Source: Achromobacter insolitus
GTDB lineage: Bacteria > Pseudomonadota > Gammaproteobacteria > Burkholderiales > Burkholderiaceae_B
Reading direction: 5' to 3'
Assembly (NCBI RefSeq): GCF_002209555.1
Contig: NZ_NJIF01000003.1
Span: 186,001 to 250,000 of the forward strand
Length of the DNA stretch: 64,000 nucleotides
The notes under the pieces: generated by a model
What the model saw: the letters and a program-made list of their open reading frames with translations, nothing else
The model's database searches: none
What the model was told of the DNA's origin: nothing
Position numbers and translations under genes: made by a program
Part shown: piece after piece, positions 44,009-54,500 of the stretch
Position numbering within the stretch: the first letter of the stretch is position 1
How the letters are laid out: each line of letters opens with the position of its first letter

Positions 44009-44197
44009 GTTGGAAAGAATTTCTGGATACAAGCAAGCGGCTCCGCGACTTTTAGCCTATTGCCCAGTCGCGCCGGCCTGCTCGCTACAGTCCTAATTCC
44101 GGGTACAGAACGATGTGCACGATCGTTTTTTATGGGGAGAGTGCGTGTAGGGCCAAGGACGGCGGAAGATACTCCCTTTTTCTATGCCACTCTTCAC
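44009..44197. other. Junction between the two convergent capsule operons
   Basis: About 190 bases with no supported gene and no clear hairpin terminator that I can see. The AsnB-like gene ends at 44008 and the oppositely directed glycosyltransferase ends at 44198. Confidence 0.4.
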
Positions 44198-45511
44198 TTA
44201 AATTCCGACAATTTTTTGGAGAATACGCTCTGCCGCGTATTCTCGATAATTTATGCGTGCTGCGGAATAGCCGTACTCATCAATGCCGGTGATTGAGCCG
44301 TGCATGAGAGAAGTGGAGCGTCCCATCGCTACCAGATTTACCTCTTGCTGAAAATTCAGCCTATGGTCGCCGAAATGGGCGCGTAGCGCCTCAAAAAAAC
44401 TGGTGTCGGCACCCACTTTGACTTCGTCAAAATGTCCTATCGCTCGAAGCACCGGTTCGCGACGAAAAACGAGGGTGTTGGGTGACCATTGCCGAATTGG
44501 CCAACGGGCCGGTGAATAGAATTTTCCGTCCTCGCTCAATCTCACATACCTGGAGGTCGTGGCGATGCGGCGTGGGCTTGCCTTCAGCCATTCGAGGGCG
44601 GTTGCAAGCCGGGCAGGGTGAGACCAATCATCGGCATCTTGGAACGCAACGAACTCCCGCGTGCACAGGGTCAAGCCCAGGTTTTTTGCCCTGTATGTTC
44701 CGACGTTCATCGGGAGACGCTCGGAGATGATTCTGCCGGGAAATCGGCGTTGCAGTGCGTTGATTATGCTCCACGTGCCATCATTGCTCGCGTCATCAAT
44801 GATGATTAGCTCGAGCGGAACATTGTTTTGCTCCAGGATGGATAGGGCGGCCGCAAGGAGATAACGTTCCCCATTGTGGACAGTCATGACCACCGAAACG
44901 ATAGGCGTTGCGTCGACAGTTTTTCCCGTTGGCACAAAACATCTTATATCGAAGGGGTCCGAACCTCCTTGTGAACATACCTCGGATAGCCCCATTTCGC
45001 GCCAATAGGCATTCAGTGAGGTTGTTTTGCCTGAGATGGAGAGTTGGGCGTTCGCATTAAGCAGATGCTCATCGCCTTTGGCGTCCGGAAGGAAGCAGGC
45101 CTCGGCATCCCGTGCCGCTTGTATCTGGAGGGATAGGCGTGAATGGCTACCGTCTTTAGCCCAAGAAATTACATCGCAGGGCGACAAGCGAGTTAGCAAC
45201 TTTACAGCGCGGTCGATCTCTTTGGGCGTGGATGGTTCTGCTTGGAGCGCCTGCCGTAAATATTCGATCGCCTCCAAGTTATTGCCGCGCATGTACTCGA
45301 GCTTGCCTAGTGACGCAAGCGAGAATAACTGCGTATGCGTCTCGCGATATGCTGATGCCCTTGCCAGGAATCCGTAGTCGAGCAACAGGTGCACGGCCGG
45401 GCAGCTTGAGCTGCTAGTGACGCTATGAGCGAGCTTATGGTATGGGGAATGCCACTTGAAGCCCGGCTGAACCCAATATTTGGAGAGAAATCGTAGACTC
45501 TTTGGCGACAT
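44198..45511 (-). CDS. TPR-GT2 capsule glycosyltransferase
   Basis: A 437-residue protein. Residues about 55-105 look like tetratricopeptide-type helices (LASLGKLEYMRGNNLEAIEYLRQAL). A GT2 domain follows from about 205: PIVSVVMTVHNGERYLLAAALSILEQNNVPLELIIIDDASNDGTW, the DxD region AFQDADDWSHPARL, and FRREPVLRAIGHFDEVKVGADTSFFEAL. It resembles the first domain of the glycosyltransferase at 39192 (both have an xFQDxDDxSHP core), so the two may share sugar specificity. It ends the minus-strand operon, 60 bases after the dehydrogenase gene. Confidence 0.85.
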   Translation of the reverse strand: MSPKSLRFLSKYWVQPGFKWHSPYHKLAHSVTSSSSCPAVHLLLDYGFLARASAYRETHTQLFSLASLGKLEYMRGNNLEAIEYLRQALQAEPSTPKEIDRAVKLLTRLSPCDVISWAKDGSHSRLSLQIQAARDAEACFLPDAKGDEHLLNANAQLSISGKTTSLNAYWREMGLSEVCSQGGSDPFDIRCFVPTGKTVDATPIVSVVMTVHNGERYLLAAALSILEQNNVPLELIIIDDASNDGTWSIINALQRRFPGRIISERLPMNVGTYRAKNLGLTLCTREFVAFQDADDWSHPARLATALEWLKASPRRIATTSRYVRLSEDGKFYSPARWPIRQWSPNTLVFRREPVLRAIGHFDEVKVGADTSFFEALRAHFGDHRLNFQQEVNLVAMGRSTSLMHGSITGIDEYGYSAARINYREYAAERILQKIVGI

Positions 45512-45571
45512 GCCTTACCCGCAGTAGATAAAAGGGCGCTGCCCATTGCAGGGGCGCGCCTCTTTCTTCCG

Positions 45572-46852
45572 TCACAGTCGCAAATCGGACGCTTCAGCCG
45601 CGAGCACGTGCTTCAGGTCGTAGAGGACGTGACCGGTGGTTTTGCCGAGTTTGCGAATGGCCGCAGCCCCCATTTCAAAGAACTGCTTATGGGAAACCGC
45701 GATTATGATGCCATCATAGATTCCTTCGGCAAGGATCTCGATGGGAAGAATGCCATATTCGCGCTTTGCTTCTTCAGATTCTACCCAAGGGTCGTATACG
45801 TCGACGGTTACGTTGTAGTCACGCAGCTCCGCGATAATGTCCACGACTCGAGTATTGCGGAGGTCGGGGCAGTTTTCCTTGAATGTCAGCCCCAGAATAA
45901 GGACCCGCGACCCATCAACATGTATGCGATTGCGGGTCATAGCCTTGGTGAGCTGACTTGCGGCGTATGCACCCATTGAGTCATTCAGCCGGCGGCCGGC
46001 CAAAATCACCTCGGGATGGTAGCCGATGGATTGAGCCTTGTGAGTCAGGTAGTAGGGATCGACCCCGATGCAATGGCCGCCAACCAGCCCGGGCCGGAAA
46101 GGCAGAAAATTCCATTTTGTTCCGGCTGCTTCGAGCACTGCTTCAGTATCGATTCCCATTTTGTTGAAAATGAGAGCCAACTCGTTGATCAGGGCAATGT
46201 TCACATCGCGTTGCGTGTTTTCGATTACTTTTGCCGCTTCGGCCACGCGGATCGACGTCGCCTTATGAGTGCCTGCCCGGATGATGGTGCGATAGAGCGC
46301 ATCGACGAGGTCGGCAACTTCTGGTGTCGAACCGGACGTGACCTTTTTGATGTCGCTTACACGATGTTCCTTGTCGCCAGGATTGATGCGCTCCGGACTG
46401 TATCCGGCAAAGAAGTCAATGTTGTACTTTAGTCCGGAAACTCGCTCGAGCACCGGAACGCAATCTTCCTCGGTGGCCCCGGGATAAACGGTAGATTCGT
46501 AGATGACGATGTCACCCGGTTTGAGCGACGCGCCAATCGTCTCGCTGGCTTTGATCAACGGCGTGAGGTCCGGACGCTTGAAATCATCGATGGGCGTGGG
46601 GACGGTCACCACGAACGTGTTGCAGCCCGCCAATGCTGTCTTGTCAGTCGTGTATGTGAGCTCACGAGCTTCGGCGAGTTCTGCGTCACTGACTTCAAGT
46701 GTGCTGTCGTGACCAGCCCGTAATTCGGCTACACGGGACTGGTTGATGTCGAATCCGATGACAGAGCGTTGTTTTCCAAACTCGACCGCTAACGGCAGGC
46801 CCACGTATCCCAGACCGACGATGGCGAGTTTAATATCTTCGATTTTGTGCAT
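45572..46852 (-). CDS. tviB: UDP-N-acetylhexosamine 6-dehydrogenase (TviB/WbpO-like)
   Basis: A 426-residue nucleotide sugar dehydrogenase. The N-terminal Rossmann motif is [19 protein letters not shown]; the middle has [19 protein letters not shown] and [11 protein letters not shown]; the catalytic Cys261 lies in [17 protein letters not shown]; and the C-terminal Rossmann domain has [21 protein letters not shown]. The form is that of TviB and WbpO, which oxidise UDP-GlcNAc or UDP-GalNAc to the uronic acid. The start ATG46852 ([13 protein letters not shown]) is used because it sits 20 bases after the kpsS stop and starts the family N-terminus. It is the only nucleotide-sugar gene in the locus, so the polymer should contain a HexNAc uronic acid. 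Confidence 0.9.
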   Translation of the reverse strand: MHKIEDIKLAIVGLGYVGLPLAVEFGKQRSVIGFDINQSRVAELRAGHDSTLEVSDAELAEARELTYTTDKTALAGCNTFVVTVPTPIDDFKRPDLTPLIKASETIGASLKPGDIVIYESTVYPGATEEDCVPVLERVSGLKYNIDFFAGYSPERINPGDKEHRVSDIKKVTSGSTPEVADLVDALYRTIIRAGTHKATSIRVAEAAKVIENTQRDVNIALINELALIFNKMGIDTEAVLEAAGTKWNFLPFRPGLVGGHCIGVDPYYLTHKAQSIGYHPEVILAGRRLNDSMGAYAASQLTKAMTRNRIHVDGSRVLILGLTFKENCPDLRNTRVVDIIAELRDYNVTVDVYDPWVESEEAKREYGILPIEILAEGIYDGIIIAVSHKQFFEMGAAAIRKLGKTTGHVLYDLKHVLAAEASDLRL

Positions 46853-46872
46853 GGTTTTGTACGTCGATGGAA

Positions 46873-48078
46873 CTAATAGAGTAGTTTTCGCAGTGAATTC
46901 TTCACGGACAGGTCGATCCCCGGCTTGCAATAGAATCCACCGTTGATCTGAGTATCATGGATGACCACATTTCTGAAGCTCTTGAAGAGTTGCATATCGG
47001 GCCGCTGCTGGTGATGCCAGAACTCGTCGAGGCTTCGTTGATCGGTAAGACCCGGCATGTTGTAGATCGCCCGGCCTAGCGCTTTCGTGGGCTTGCCGTG
47101 CAGCAATGCAGACGCGCCTACCGTGCTGTTTACCGTTACTACCGCCTTGCTGCCGTTGATCAGGGCCGGCAGGTGCCCCCCGTCGATATAGACAACACGG
47201 CCGCCTAGCGCTAGCTCTTTGCTCAAGCGGCGAATATGTTTTGCATAATTAATCAGACCCGGGTCTAAGGGGTGGGCTTTGATGAGCAGTAGCGTATTTG
47301 GGGGGGCATGGAGCGCGAAGGAGCGAACCACCGTGTCGATAACATGCTTCATGCTATCGAACTCAGAATGATGAATGATCTGTGCGTCGGTCGTGAGTTG
47401 AAGCGGGAAGAGGTAGTAAGGCGGATTCGTCGCGTGCGCAACTCTAGCCTGTATGACCTGGGCCCTTCGGCGACTGACACGACTGCCTAAGCTCTTGCGA
47501 AGGTAGTTGACGTACTCAGTGGCCGGACTATAGGGCACATGGCTTTTCACGCCCCGATGAAGCACGGGGTTCAGCCCTGCCCAGAAGTTGTAGCCCACGT
47601 CATACGCAGCTCGTTTCCAGAATGGCGAGATGAAGGGCATGCCGTTGTCGTACTCTGGAACTTCCTTCGCCCGTTTCCGGTAGTAATCTGGATCAGCGGG
47701 CAAGCCCGAATAGCCGTTTACCCCACCTCGTTCCAAGGTTATCCAATACGGGCGGAAATAGCCTTCTTCGAAGACATGAACTCTCACTCCCGCCTGTGCG
47801 GCAAGTTCAATTGCGGGTCGATGAACAGGGCGGCAGTCACCGAAGAGGACCAAATCAGTTGTCCCGTGGTGCTCGAACTCGCGGCGGTAGAACGCCGGAA
47901 GGTTTTCCATGGGCCCACGGTACGAGATAGCGCCGCCCTGGCGCCAGTACACACGGTCGCCAACGGTGAAATTCACCTTTCGAACGAGTCCACCTTCCTG
48001 TCGCAGTCCCTTCGCCAAGCTCGGGAAAAAAGGCGAACACACCCCTTGCAAGAACAAAAAACGCTGTCTTTTGTTCAT
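46873..48078 (-). CDS. kpsS: Capsule beta-Kdo transferase KpsS
   Basis: A 401-residue KpsS/LipB-type protein ([108 protein letters not shown]). KpsS adds the first beta-linked Kdo to a lysophosphatidylglycerol acceptor and KpsC extends it, in known group 2 capsules. ATG48078 overlaps the kpsC stop (ATGA), which fixes the start and implies coupling. Homologues in capsule loci with rkpA-type synthases (WcbO, RkpJ) may use a different lipid. Confidence 0.92.
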   Translation of the reverse strand: MNKRQRFLFLQGVCSPFFPSLAKGLRQEGGLVRKVNFTVGDRVYWRQGGAISYRGPMENLPAFYRREFEHHGTTDLVLFGDCRPVHRPAIELAAQAGVRVHVFEEGYFRPYWITLERGGVNGYSGLPADPDYYRKRAKEVPEYDNGMPFISPFWKRAAYDVGYNFWAGLNPVLHRGVKSHVPYSPATEYVNYLRKSLGSRVSRRRAQVIQARVAHATNPPYYLFPLQLTTDAQIIHHSEFDSMKHVIDTVVRSFALHAPPNTLLLIKAHPLDPGLINYAKHIRRLSKELALGGRVVYIDGGHLPALINGSKAVVTVNSTVGASALLHGKPTKALGRAIYNMPGLTDQRSLDEFWHHQQRPDMQLFKSFRNVVIHDTQINGGFYCKPGIDLSVKNSLRKLLY

Positions 48079-50141
48079 CGCGTCACCATGAACCCGGCTT
48101 TGACCCACAGGCGGAGCTTATGCAATTGTCGCTGCAGGTATGTCCTGCGTACCGCAGACAGGTCTCCGGCCGAGAGTATCTCCGCTCGGCGTTGGATTAT
48201 TCTGTGCAGTGCCGCTTCGCAGGTCGTGTAGCCCTTTAAGGTCCAGTCCCAATAGACAGGATAGTGAAGCATTACGCCGGCGATCAGCTCAAGCAGGGTC
48301 AGCGTGCGAGTTCGGCGCGGAACGGGCATGCGGTCTTGCGTCAGACCCCAGCCTGAGTAGAAAGGCATGCCGTAGACAACTACGGTTTTGTCCCGAAGCA
48401 GAGCGTCAAAACCGCTCAATGAAGTCATCGTATGGACTTCATGGCAGGCGTCGAGGCAACTGACTATGGAGACCTCGGTCTCGATGTGATCGACGTAGCG
48501 CAATGCATCGGCGGTATGGACTTTTCCCTTGCGGTTGCGGACCGCAACATCAGGATGCGGCTTGTAGACAAGGTATGCGTCCGGGTGAGCTTGCCGGGCG
48601 GCCTTGATCAGGGATAGATTGTCCCGGACCGAGCCGCAGCCGAACTTGATTGACGCATCATCTTCCACTTGGCCGGGGACGAGCACGACGTGACGGTCGC
48701 CCGCCAGCCAATTCGGCGTTTGCGTGGGCTCTATGTTGTATTTGGTGAGAGCATTTTCGACTATCAGCCGTCGTACTTTCTCGGCTCTCTCATTGTCGCA
48801 GGGCGTGAATACCCTGTTGTTGAGCAGACTTTCCAAATCGTGGGACTGCCGGGCATCAAAATATAGTCCTTGCCCATCCATAACCAAGGCGTGGGGCGGG
48901 ACGAAGTCCGATCCCAGGCCCACCGATCGGATGAACCCGTCTTCCATGCGCAACAGGGAGGCTCCGCTGCTATGTGCCAGATCCGAGGTGTCGGGCGACG
49001 GGGAGGCTCCCCAAACTATCAAGCGGTCGCTGGAGTCCGGTGCAAGTGCCTCAGCCGCTTTGGCATCAGGCACAAAGTGCACGTGTTCTGGGTCGGCACC
49101 CAGGAACGGCCGGACGTTTTCCGCTTTCCAGCGCCGGTAGCCGACTGCGATGCTGCGGCCTTTCATTGCGCGTTTCATACGGCGCTGTAGATCGAGCCAT
49201 TCAATGACATCGAATATGGAGCCGGGCCGGAGCGTTTCGGGGTTCAGGTAACGGGTGTAGTGCAGATAGGCCGCCGCGAACAACTCATCCGTGGTGCGCT
49301 GCCGGGCGCGCCGCTCGCATCTTGTGACGTCTGTCGTGGCCCCCCAGCCGGCATACCAAGGCATGCCGAAACAGGTCACGGGTACGCCATGAAGCAACGC
49401 TTCAAACCCCAGGTGTGAGGTCACCGCATAAACACGGTCTACTTGAGCGAGCAGGCTGCCAGGCGCTATCGGATCGCGCAGGAGAACGGTGTGGCTATCT
49501 TCCTCTGTGTCCGAGAGGTAGCCTCGCTTGGATCCGCGGCTGACCTCGGGGTGAGTCTTGACGTAAATCGTGGCGCCCGGATTTTCGTCTCTCGCACTCT
49601 GGAGCATTTGCTCGAAACTCTCGCCACGCGCCAAGCCATAACCAATGCTGGCGTCGCCCACCGTCTGATCAACAACAAGTATCCGCGTGCCTTTGGCAGG
49701 GCCTGGAAGCGATTGGATATCGGGCGCGAGGTTGTACTTGCTAAGGCCTTTGGCGATGACTTGGTCACGCGCCTGCGCATATTCCACGCCCGGTCCGCAG
49801 AAAAGGTCAGTACTTGAGGCCAGCAGAGTTTCCAATCGGGAACTCCGATCTGCCGCATAGTAAATGCCTGCATCATCCACGACCAGGGATAGCGTTGGAT
49901 AGCCTTGACCGGTCCCGTAGGAGCGAAGGAAGCCGTCCTCCAACCCTATAAACGGCAATCCATGAGCAGCAGCCAGCGCCCGAGGCCGCTCTGTGGATGG
50001 ACGAAACCCCCAGCCTGCCAACGCGGTGACCCCTCTGGATTCGGGCGATTGGCCCGGCCTCAGGTAAACCAGCGGTTCCCCAAGAAACGCCTCAATACCA
50101 GGCAATTGGGATAAACGGCGAGAGTAAGTTCCAATGGACAC
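48075..50141 (-). CDS. kpsC: Capsule beta-Kdo transferase KpsC (two-domain)
   Basis: A 688-residue protein of two homologous halves. LEDGFLRSYG in the first half matches MEDGFIRSVG in the second; VYAVTSHLGFEALLHGVPVTCFGMPWYAGWG matches VHTMTSLSGFDALLRDKTVVVYGMPFYSGWG. E. coli KpsC has the same layout, with each half adding beta-Kdo in a different linkage to make the poly-Kdo linker. Full length for the family. It starts 51 bases after the AONS-like gene and overlaps kpsS by four bases. Confidence 0.95.
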   Translation of the reverse strand: MSIGTYSRRLSQLPGIEAFLGEPLVYLRPGQSPESRGVTALAGWGFRPSTERPRALAAAHGLPFIGLEDGFLRSYGTGQGYPTLSLVVDDAGIYYAADRSSRLETLLASSTDLFCGPGVEYAQARDQVIAKGLSKYNLAPDIQSLPGPAKGTRILVVDQTVGDASIGYGLARGESFEQMLQSARDENPGATIYVKTHPEVSRGSKRGYLSDTEEDSHTVLLRDPIAPGSLLAQVDRVYAVTSHLGFEALLHGVPVTCFGMPWYAGWGATTDVTRCERRARQRTTDELFAAAYLHYTRYLNPETLRPGSIFDVIEWLDLQRRMKRAMKGRSIAVGYRRWKAENVRPFLGADPEHVHFVPDAKAAEALAPDSSDRLIVWGASPSPDTSDLAHSSGASLLRMEDGFIRSVGLGSDFVPPHALVMDGQGLYFDARQSHDLESLLNNRVFTPCDNERAEKVRRLIVENALTKYNIEPTQTPNWLAGDRHVVLVPGQVEDDASIKFGCGSVRDNLSLIKAARQAHPDAYLVYKPHPDVAVRNRKGKVHTADALRYVDHIETEVSIVSCLDACHEVHTMTSLSGFDALLRDKTVVVYGMPFYSGWGLTQDRMPVPRRTRTLTLLELIAGVMLHYPVYWDWTLKGYTTCEAALHRIIQRRAEILSAGDLSAVRRTYLQRQLHKLRLWVKAGFMVTR

Positions 50142-50192
50142 AAGCGTAGTTCTAGGTCTGGCGGTTAACGGTGAAGAGGGTGTCGCGCTGTC

Positions 50193-51533
50193 TCAAGACA
50201 GGCGCGCTGTTGCTCGCACGGTTTCTCGGATTTCGGCTTCCGTGTGCATACAGGAAATAAAGAACCGCAGTCTTGCCGCCTTTTCCGGAACTGCCGGATA
50301 GAGAATCGGCTGCACATTAATGCCAAGCCTGAATAGCTCAGCGGATATGCGCGTCGCCTTCAACGAACTCCCCGTAATCGCCGGCACCACGGCCAATCCT
50401 GTGCTCGTCCCGGTGTTGATGCCGGCTGCCTTGGCCTGTTCCAGAAAGAACCTGCCCCGTGCCTGCAGCGTCGCGACGCGATCCGGCAGTTCCTTCATCC
50501 GCCGCAACGCCGCCAAGGACGCTGCCGCTACGCTGGGCGGCATGCCGACGCTATACAGAAATCCGGGCGCCAGGAACTTCAGATGTTCCACCAGCGCCGT
50601 TTCGCCGGCGATATAGCCGCCGCAGCCCGCCAGCGTCTTGCTGAGGGTGCCCATCCAGATGTCGACGTCCTTGCCGTCCAAGCCAAAGTGTTCGCGGATG
50701 CCGTAGCCGCGCGCGCCCATGACACCAAGAGAATGAGCTTCGTCGACCATCAGGAAGGCGCGATGGCGCTGCTTGATTTCGACGAAGCGAGGCAGGTCGG
50801 GGTAGTCGCCGTCCATGCTGTAGATGCCTTCCAGCACAATCAGGACGCGTTCGAACTGATGGCGTTGCTCTTGCAGGATCGCGTCCAGGGCTTCCCAATC
50901 GTTATGGGGGAAGGGCAGGCGGCGCGCGCCGGACAGCTGAATGCCTTGCAGGACGCTGTTGTGGATCAGCTCATCGTGCAGGACGAGATCGCGTGGGCCA
51001 AACAGATAACCGATGGTGGAAACATTGGTCGCGTGACCGCTGACGAAGGTGATTGCGTCGTCGACGCCGTAGAGGGCGGCGATTTCGGTTTCGAGATCGC
51101 GGTGCACGGGGCGTTCGCCGGAGACCAGGCGGCTGGCCGAGACGGAGGTGCCGTAGCGGTCGATCGCGGCTTTGGCGGCGGCGGTGACGACCGGGTCGCC
51201 CGACATGTTCAGGTAGTTGTAGCTGGCGTAATTGATGTAGCCGCTGCCGCTGATCTGGGTGCCGGCGCCCGCTGTGCCTTCGTGCAGTTTGAAGAAGGGG
51301 TTCTTGACGCCGAGGCGGCTCGCGCCGTCGTTGATGATGCGCAGCTGCTGGTAGCCGGGATGCAGGTGGAACCGGTAGTGTTCCTCAGGGATTTCGGCTT
51401 TCTTTTCGGCGGGGCGCGCGGGCGCCTGGCCCGCGGGTGCGGCGGCCAGGCGCAGTTTGCGCTCCAGTGCTTGCTGGATGAGTCTGTCTTTGATGCCAGT
51501 GGCAAGGCCGGGTAGCTTCTTTACTGTACTCAC
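50193..51533 (-). CDS. AONS-like alpha-oxoamine synthase (RkpG/WcbT-like)
   Basis: A 446-residue PLP enzyme of the 8-amino-7-oxononanoate synthase / serine palmitoyltransferase / KBL family. An N-terminal extension of about 60 residues is followed by NYASYNYLNMSGDP, GTSVSASRLVSGERPVHRDLE, MVDEAHSLGVMG and the Schiff-base Lys299 in GTLSKTLAG. These enzymes condense an amino acid with an acyl thioester and lose CO2, giving a 3-keto-amine. The start is 7 bases after the stop of the giant synthase, so the substrate is most likely the acyl chain held on that synthase's ACP. RkpG and WcbT are known relatives in rhizobial and Burkholderia capsule loci. A role in biotin synthesis is unlikely because no bio genes are near. 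Confidence 0.88.
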   Translation of the reverse strand: MSTVKKLPGLATGIKDRLIQQALERKLRLAAAPAGQAPARPAEKKAEIPEEHYRFHLHPGYQQLRIINDGASRLGVKNPFFKLHEGTAGAGTQISGSGYINYASYNYLNMSGDPVVTAAAKAAIDRYGTSVSASRLVSGERPVHRDLETEIAALYGVDDAITFVSGHATNVSTIGYLFGPRDLVLHDELIHNSVLQGIQLSGARRLPFPHNDWEALDAILQEQRHQFERVLIVLEGIYSMDGDYPDLPRFVEIKQRHRAFLMVDEAHSLGVMGARGYGIREHFGLDGKDVDIWMGTLSKTLAGCGGYIAGETALVEHLKFLAPGFLYSVGMPPSVAAASLAALRRMKELPDRVATLQARGRFFLEQAKAAGINTGTSTGLAVVPAITGSSLKATRISAELFRLGINVQPILYPAVPEKAARLRFFISCMHTEAEIRETVRATARLS

Positions 51534-51540
51534 TTCTTGC

Positions 51541-54500
51541 CTACTGGATCATGCGTTGCTTGGGAAGGCTGCCGTTGAGTTTGATTTCATCGACGAATTC
51601 AGACACCGAGGCAGACGTGACCTCGGCAGCGTGGTGGGCGACGACTTGCTGAACGCTGGCTGCGACGGCGTCGCCAGCCTCATGTTCGTCGCGCAGCAGC
51701 AGCACCAGCCGTTCGGCGAGCTTGGCCGGCGTGGGGCTCTCATTGAGCGCCATGACCGGCAGACGGATGCCGAATCGGTTCTCCAGTGCCACGACCAGCT
51801 CCACGCCCATGAGCGAGTCCAGCCCCATGTCGTAGACCGATCGAGTCGCTTCGATCTTGTCGGGCGCCACGCGCAGGATTTCCCCGATCTCGGCCTTGAG
51901 CATTTCGGTAAAGCGTTCGTGCAGGGCGGCATCGTCAAGCGTGGCGATCAGGTGGGCGATGTCGTCCGCGTTACTGTCGTCGTCACCGCCGTCGCCGGCG
52001 TGGCGGGCAATGTCGGAGAACTTGGGCAGGCCTGCGGTGGGCAGGAAGCGGCTCAAAGCGCGCCAGTCCAGTTCCAGCACGCCCAGGCCGGAAGCGTTGG
52101 ACGCAATCATGGCACCCAGAGCGTCCAGGGCGACCTGGGACGCGAGCGCGCCACCGCCCATGCGGCCTTGCAGGGCCTCCTTGATTTTCTCATTGCGAGC
52201 CAGGAAGCCGACGTCATCGATCGCGCCCCAGCGCACGCAGGTCGCGGGAAGGCCTTCCGCGCGGCGTTGGGCGGCCAGGCGTTCCAGCCAGGCGTTGGCG
52301 GCGACGTAATTGCTTTGTCCCGGGTTGCCGAATAGCGTGGTGGCAGAGGAGTAGCAGATGAACAGATCCAAGGGCAGGGCACGCGTAAGTTCATGCAGGT
52401 GCTGGGCGCCCAGCACCTTGGCGGCCAGGGTGCGGTGGATCTGCTCGGCCGTGGCGCTGCGGGCCAGGCCGTCGTCGATGACGACGGCAGCGTGGACCAC
52501 GCCCTTTAGCGGAGGCATCGTGGCTGCCGTCTGCGCCAGCACGCTGGCCAGCGCGGCGCGGTCGGTGACGTCGCATGCCGCCGCGTGCACGCGCACGCCC
52601 TGGGCTTCGAATGCAGTGATGGCAGCCTGCGCGGCCTCGCTGGCCGGGCCGCTACGGCTGATCAGGATCAGGTTGCGCGCGCCGTGATCCGCCAGCCACT
52701 GCGCCGTACGGAGGCCGAAACCGCCCAACCCGCCGGTAACCAGGTAGCTGGCGTCGGCCGGCAGCGTCAGGCCGCTGGCGGCTTGCGTTGCGACCTGATG
52801 GACGCTGCTGATGCCATTGCGGTAGGTAACGACGATCTTGCCGATCTGTCTGGCCTGCTGCATGTACCGGAAGGCGTCAACGATGTCGTTGGCGTCGAAG
52901 ACGGTGTAGGGCAGCGGATGCAGCGCGCCTTGACGGAAGAGCGCCATCATTTCCGCGAACAGGCGCTGGGTGAGTTCGGGGCGCTCGTTCATCAACTGAT
53001 CGGCGTCTATGCCGAAGTAGCTGATGTTGTTGCGGAAGGGGCGCAGGCCGATACGGGTGTTCTCGTAGAAGTCCCGCTTGCCCAATTCGAGGAATCGGCC
53101 GAATGGCTTGAGCACGCGCAGGTTGCGGTTGACGGCTTCGCCCGCCAAGGAATTGAGCACGACGTCCACACCGCGGCCATCGGTGTCGGCGAGGATTTCG
53201 TCAGCGTAGGACAGCGAGCGGGAGTCGTAGATATGCCGCACGCCCAGCAGGCGCAGCAGGTCGCGCTTTTCGTCCGAGCCTGCGGTGGCGTAGATTTCCG
53301 CGCCCAGCCATTGGGCGAACTGGATGGCCGCTATGCCGACACCGCCCGCGGCGCCGTGGATCAGGATCTTCTCGCCTTCTTCCAGGCGCGCAAGGTGATG
53401 CAGTGCGTAGTAGACCGTGAAGAAGGTGCTGGGGATGGTCGCCGCGGCTTCGAACGAGAAGCCATCGGGTATATGCGAGATGGCGCTGGGGCGGGTCAGG
53501 ACGCGGTCGCCGAAGCTGGCCGGGCCGAAGCCGACCACGGCATCGCCTTCCTTGTAGCCGACGGCATCGGGGCCGACGCGAGTGACCGTGCCGGCGAATT
53601 CCAGGCCCAGCGTCGGGCCGGCGAACCCGTTTTCGATGGCCTCGTCGGACAGCAGGCCCAACGCATACATCACGTCGCGGAAGTTCAGGCCCGTGGCTTC
53701 GATCCGCACTTCCAGCTGGTCGCCGGCGGGCGCAGGGGCGGCGCAGGCTTCCCAGCGCAGGTTGCGCAATTGCCCGGGGAACTCGAAGCCCAGGCGCACG
53801 GCCTGCGCCTCGGCAGCTGCGGGGGTGGCGGCGGCGGGGCGGGAGACGACCCGCAAGCGCGGGACATAACGTTCGCCGCCGTCACCAAGCAGCACCTCGT
53901 CTTCGTCGTCCGCGCAGGTCAGTTCGCGGGCCAGGGCATCCGCCATGCGACCGGCCTGCGCCAGCGGCACGTCAACCATGCGGATACGGAAGTTGGAGGC
54001 CTCGTTGGCCAGCGTGCGGCCATAGCCCCATAGCGACGCGTCATTGAGCGCATGCATATTGGCGGCTTGCGGCTCGGCGCGCAGATACTGAGCCGCGTCG
54101 GCCGTGATGAGCCATACCGTTGCCGGCACTTGCAGACGTTCGCACGACTGGATGATGGCGGCAGCCAGGGCGCATCGTTGCGTCTGCTTTGCCAGCAGCG
54201 CGTCCGGCGTTTCGTGCGTATCTGTCCAGGCCAGGCGCTGCAGGTGCACCACGTGCTGTACCGGGCCCGCGGCATCGTCTGCGAGCAGGCTGTCCAGTGT
54301 CTGCGGCGTGACGCCGGTTTCCAGGCGGACCCGATGGCCGGCGGCGTTCAGGCGGGCCTGCAAGGCTTGGGCGAGGCCGGCGCCTTGTTCAGGATTGCGA
54401 TCGGCCAGGATCAGCCAGTGAGCGGGCTCGCTCGTCGCCACAGCTGGCGTTGCAACAGGCTCAGCGTCCAGCCGGGCGGTCAGCAGATAGGCGCCGGTGG

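Noticed and set aside
50193-51533. Biotin synthesis gene bioF
   Set aside because: The fold matches, but there is no bioA/B/D nearby, the protein has an N-terminal extension of about 60 residues, and it is coupled to the synthase in a capsule operon as in rkpG/wcbT.
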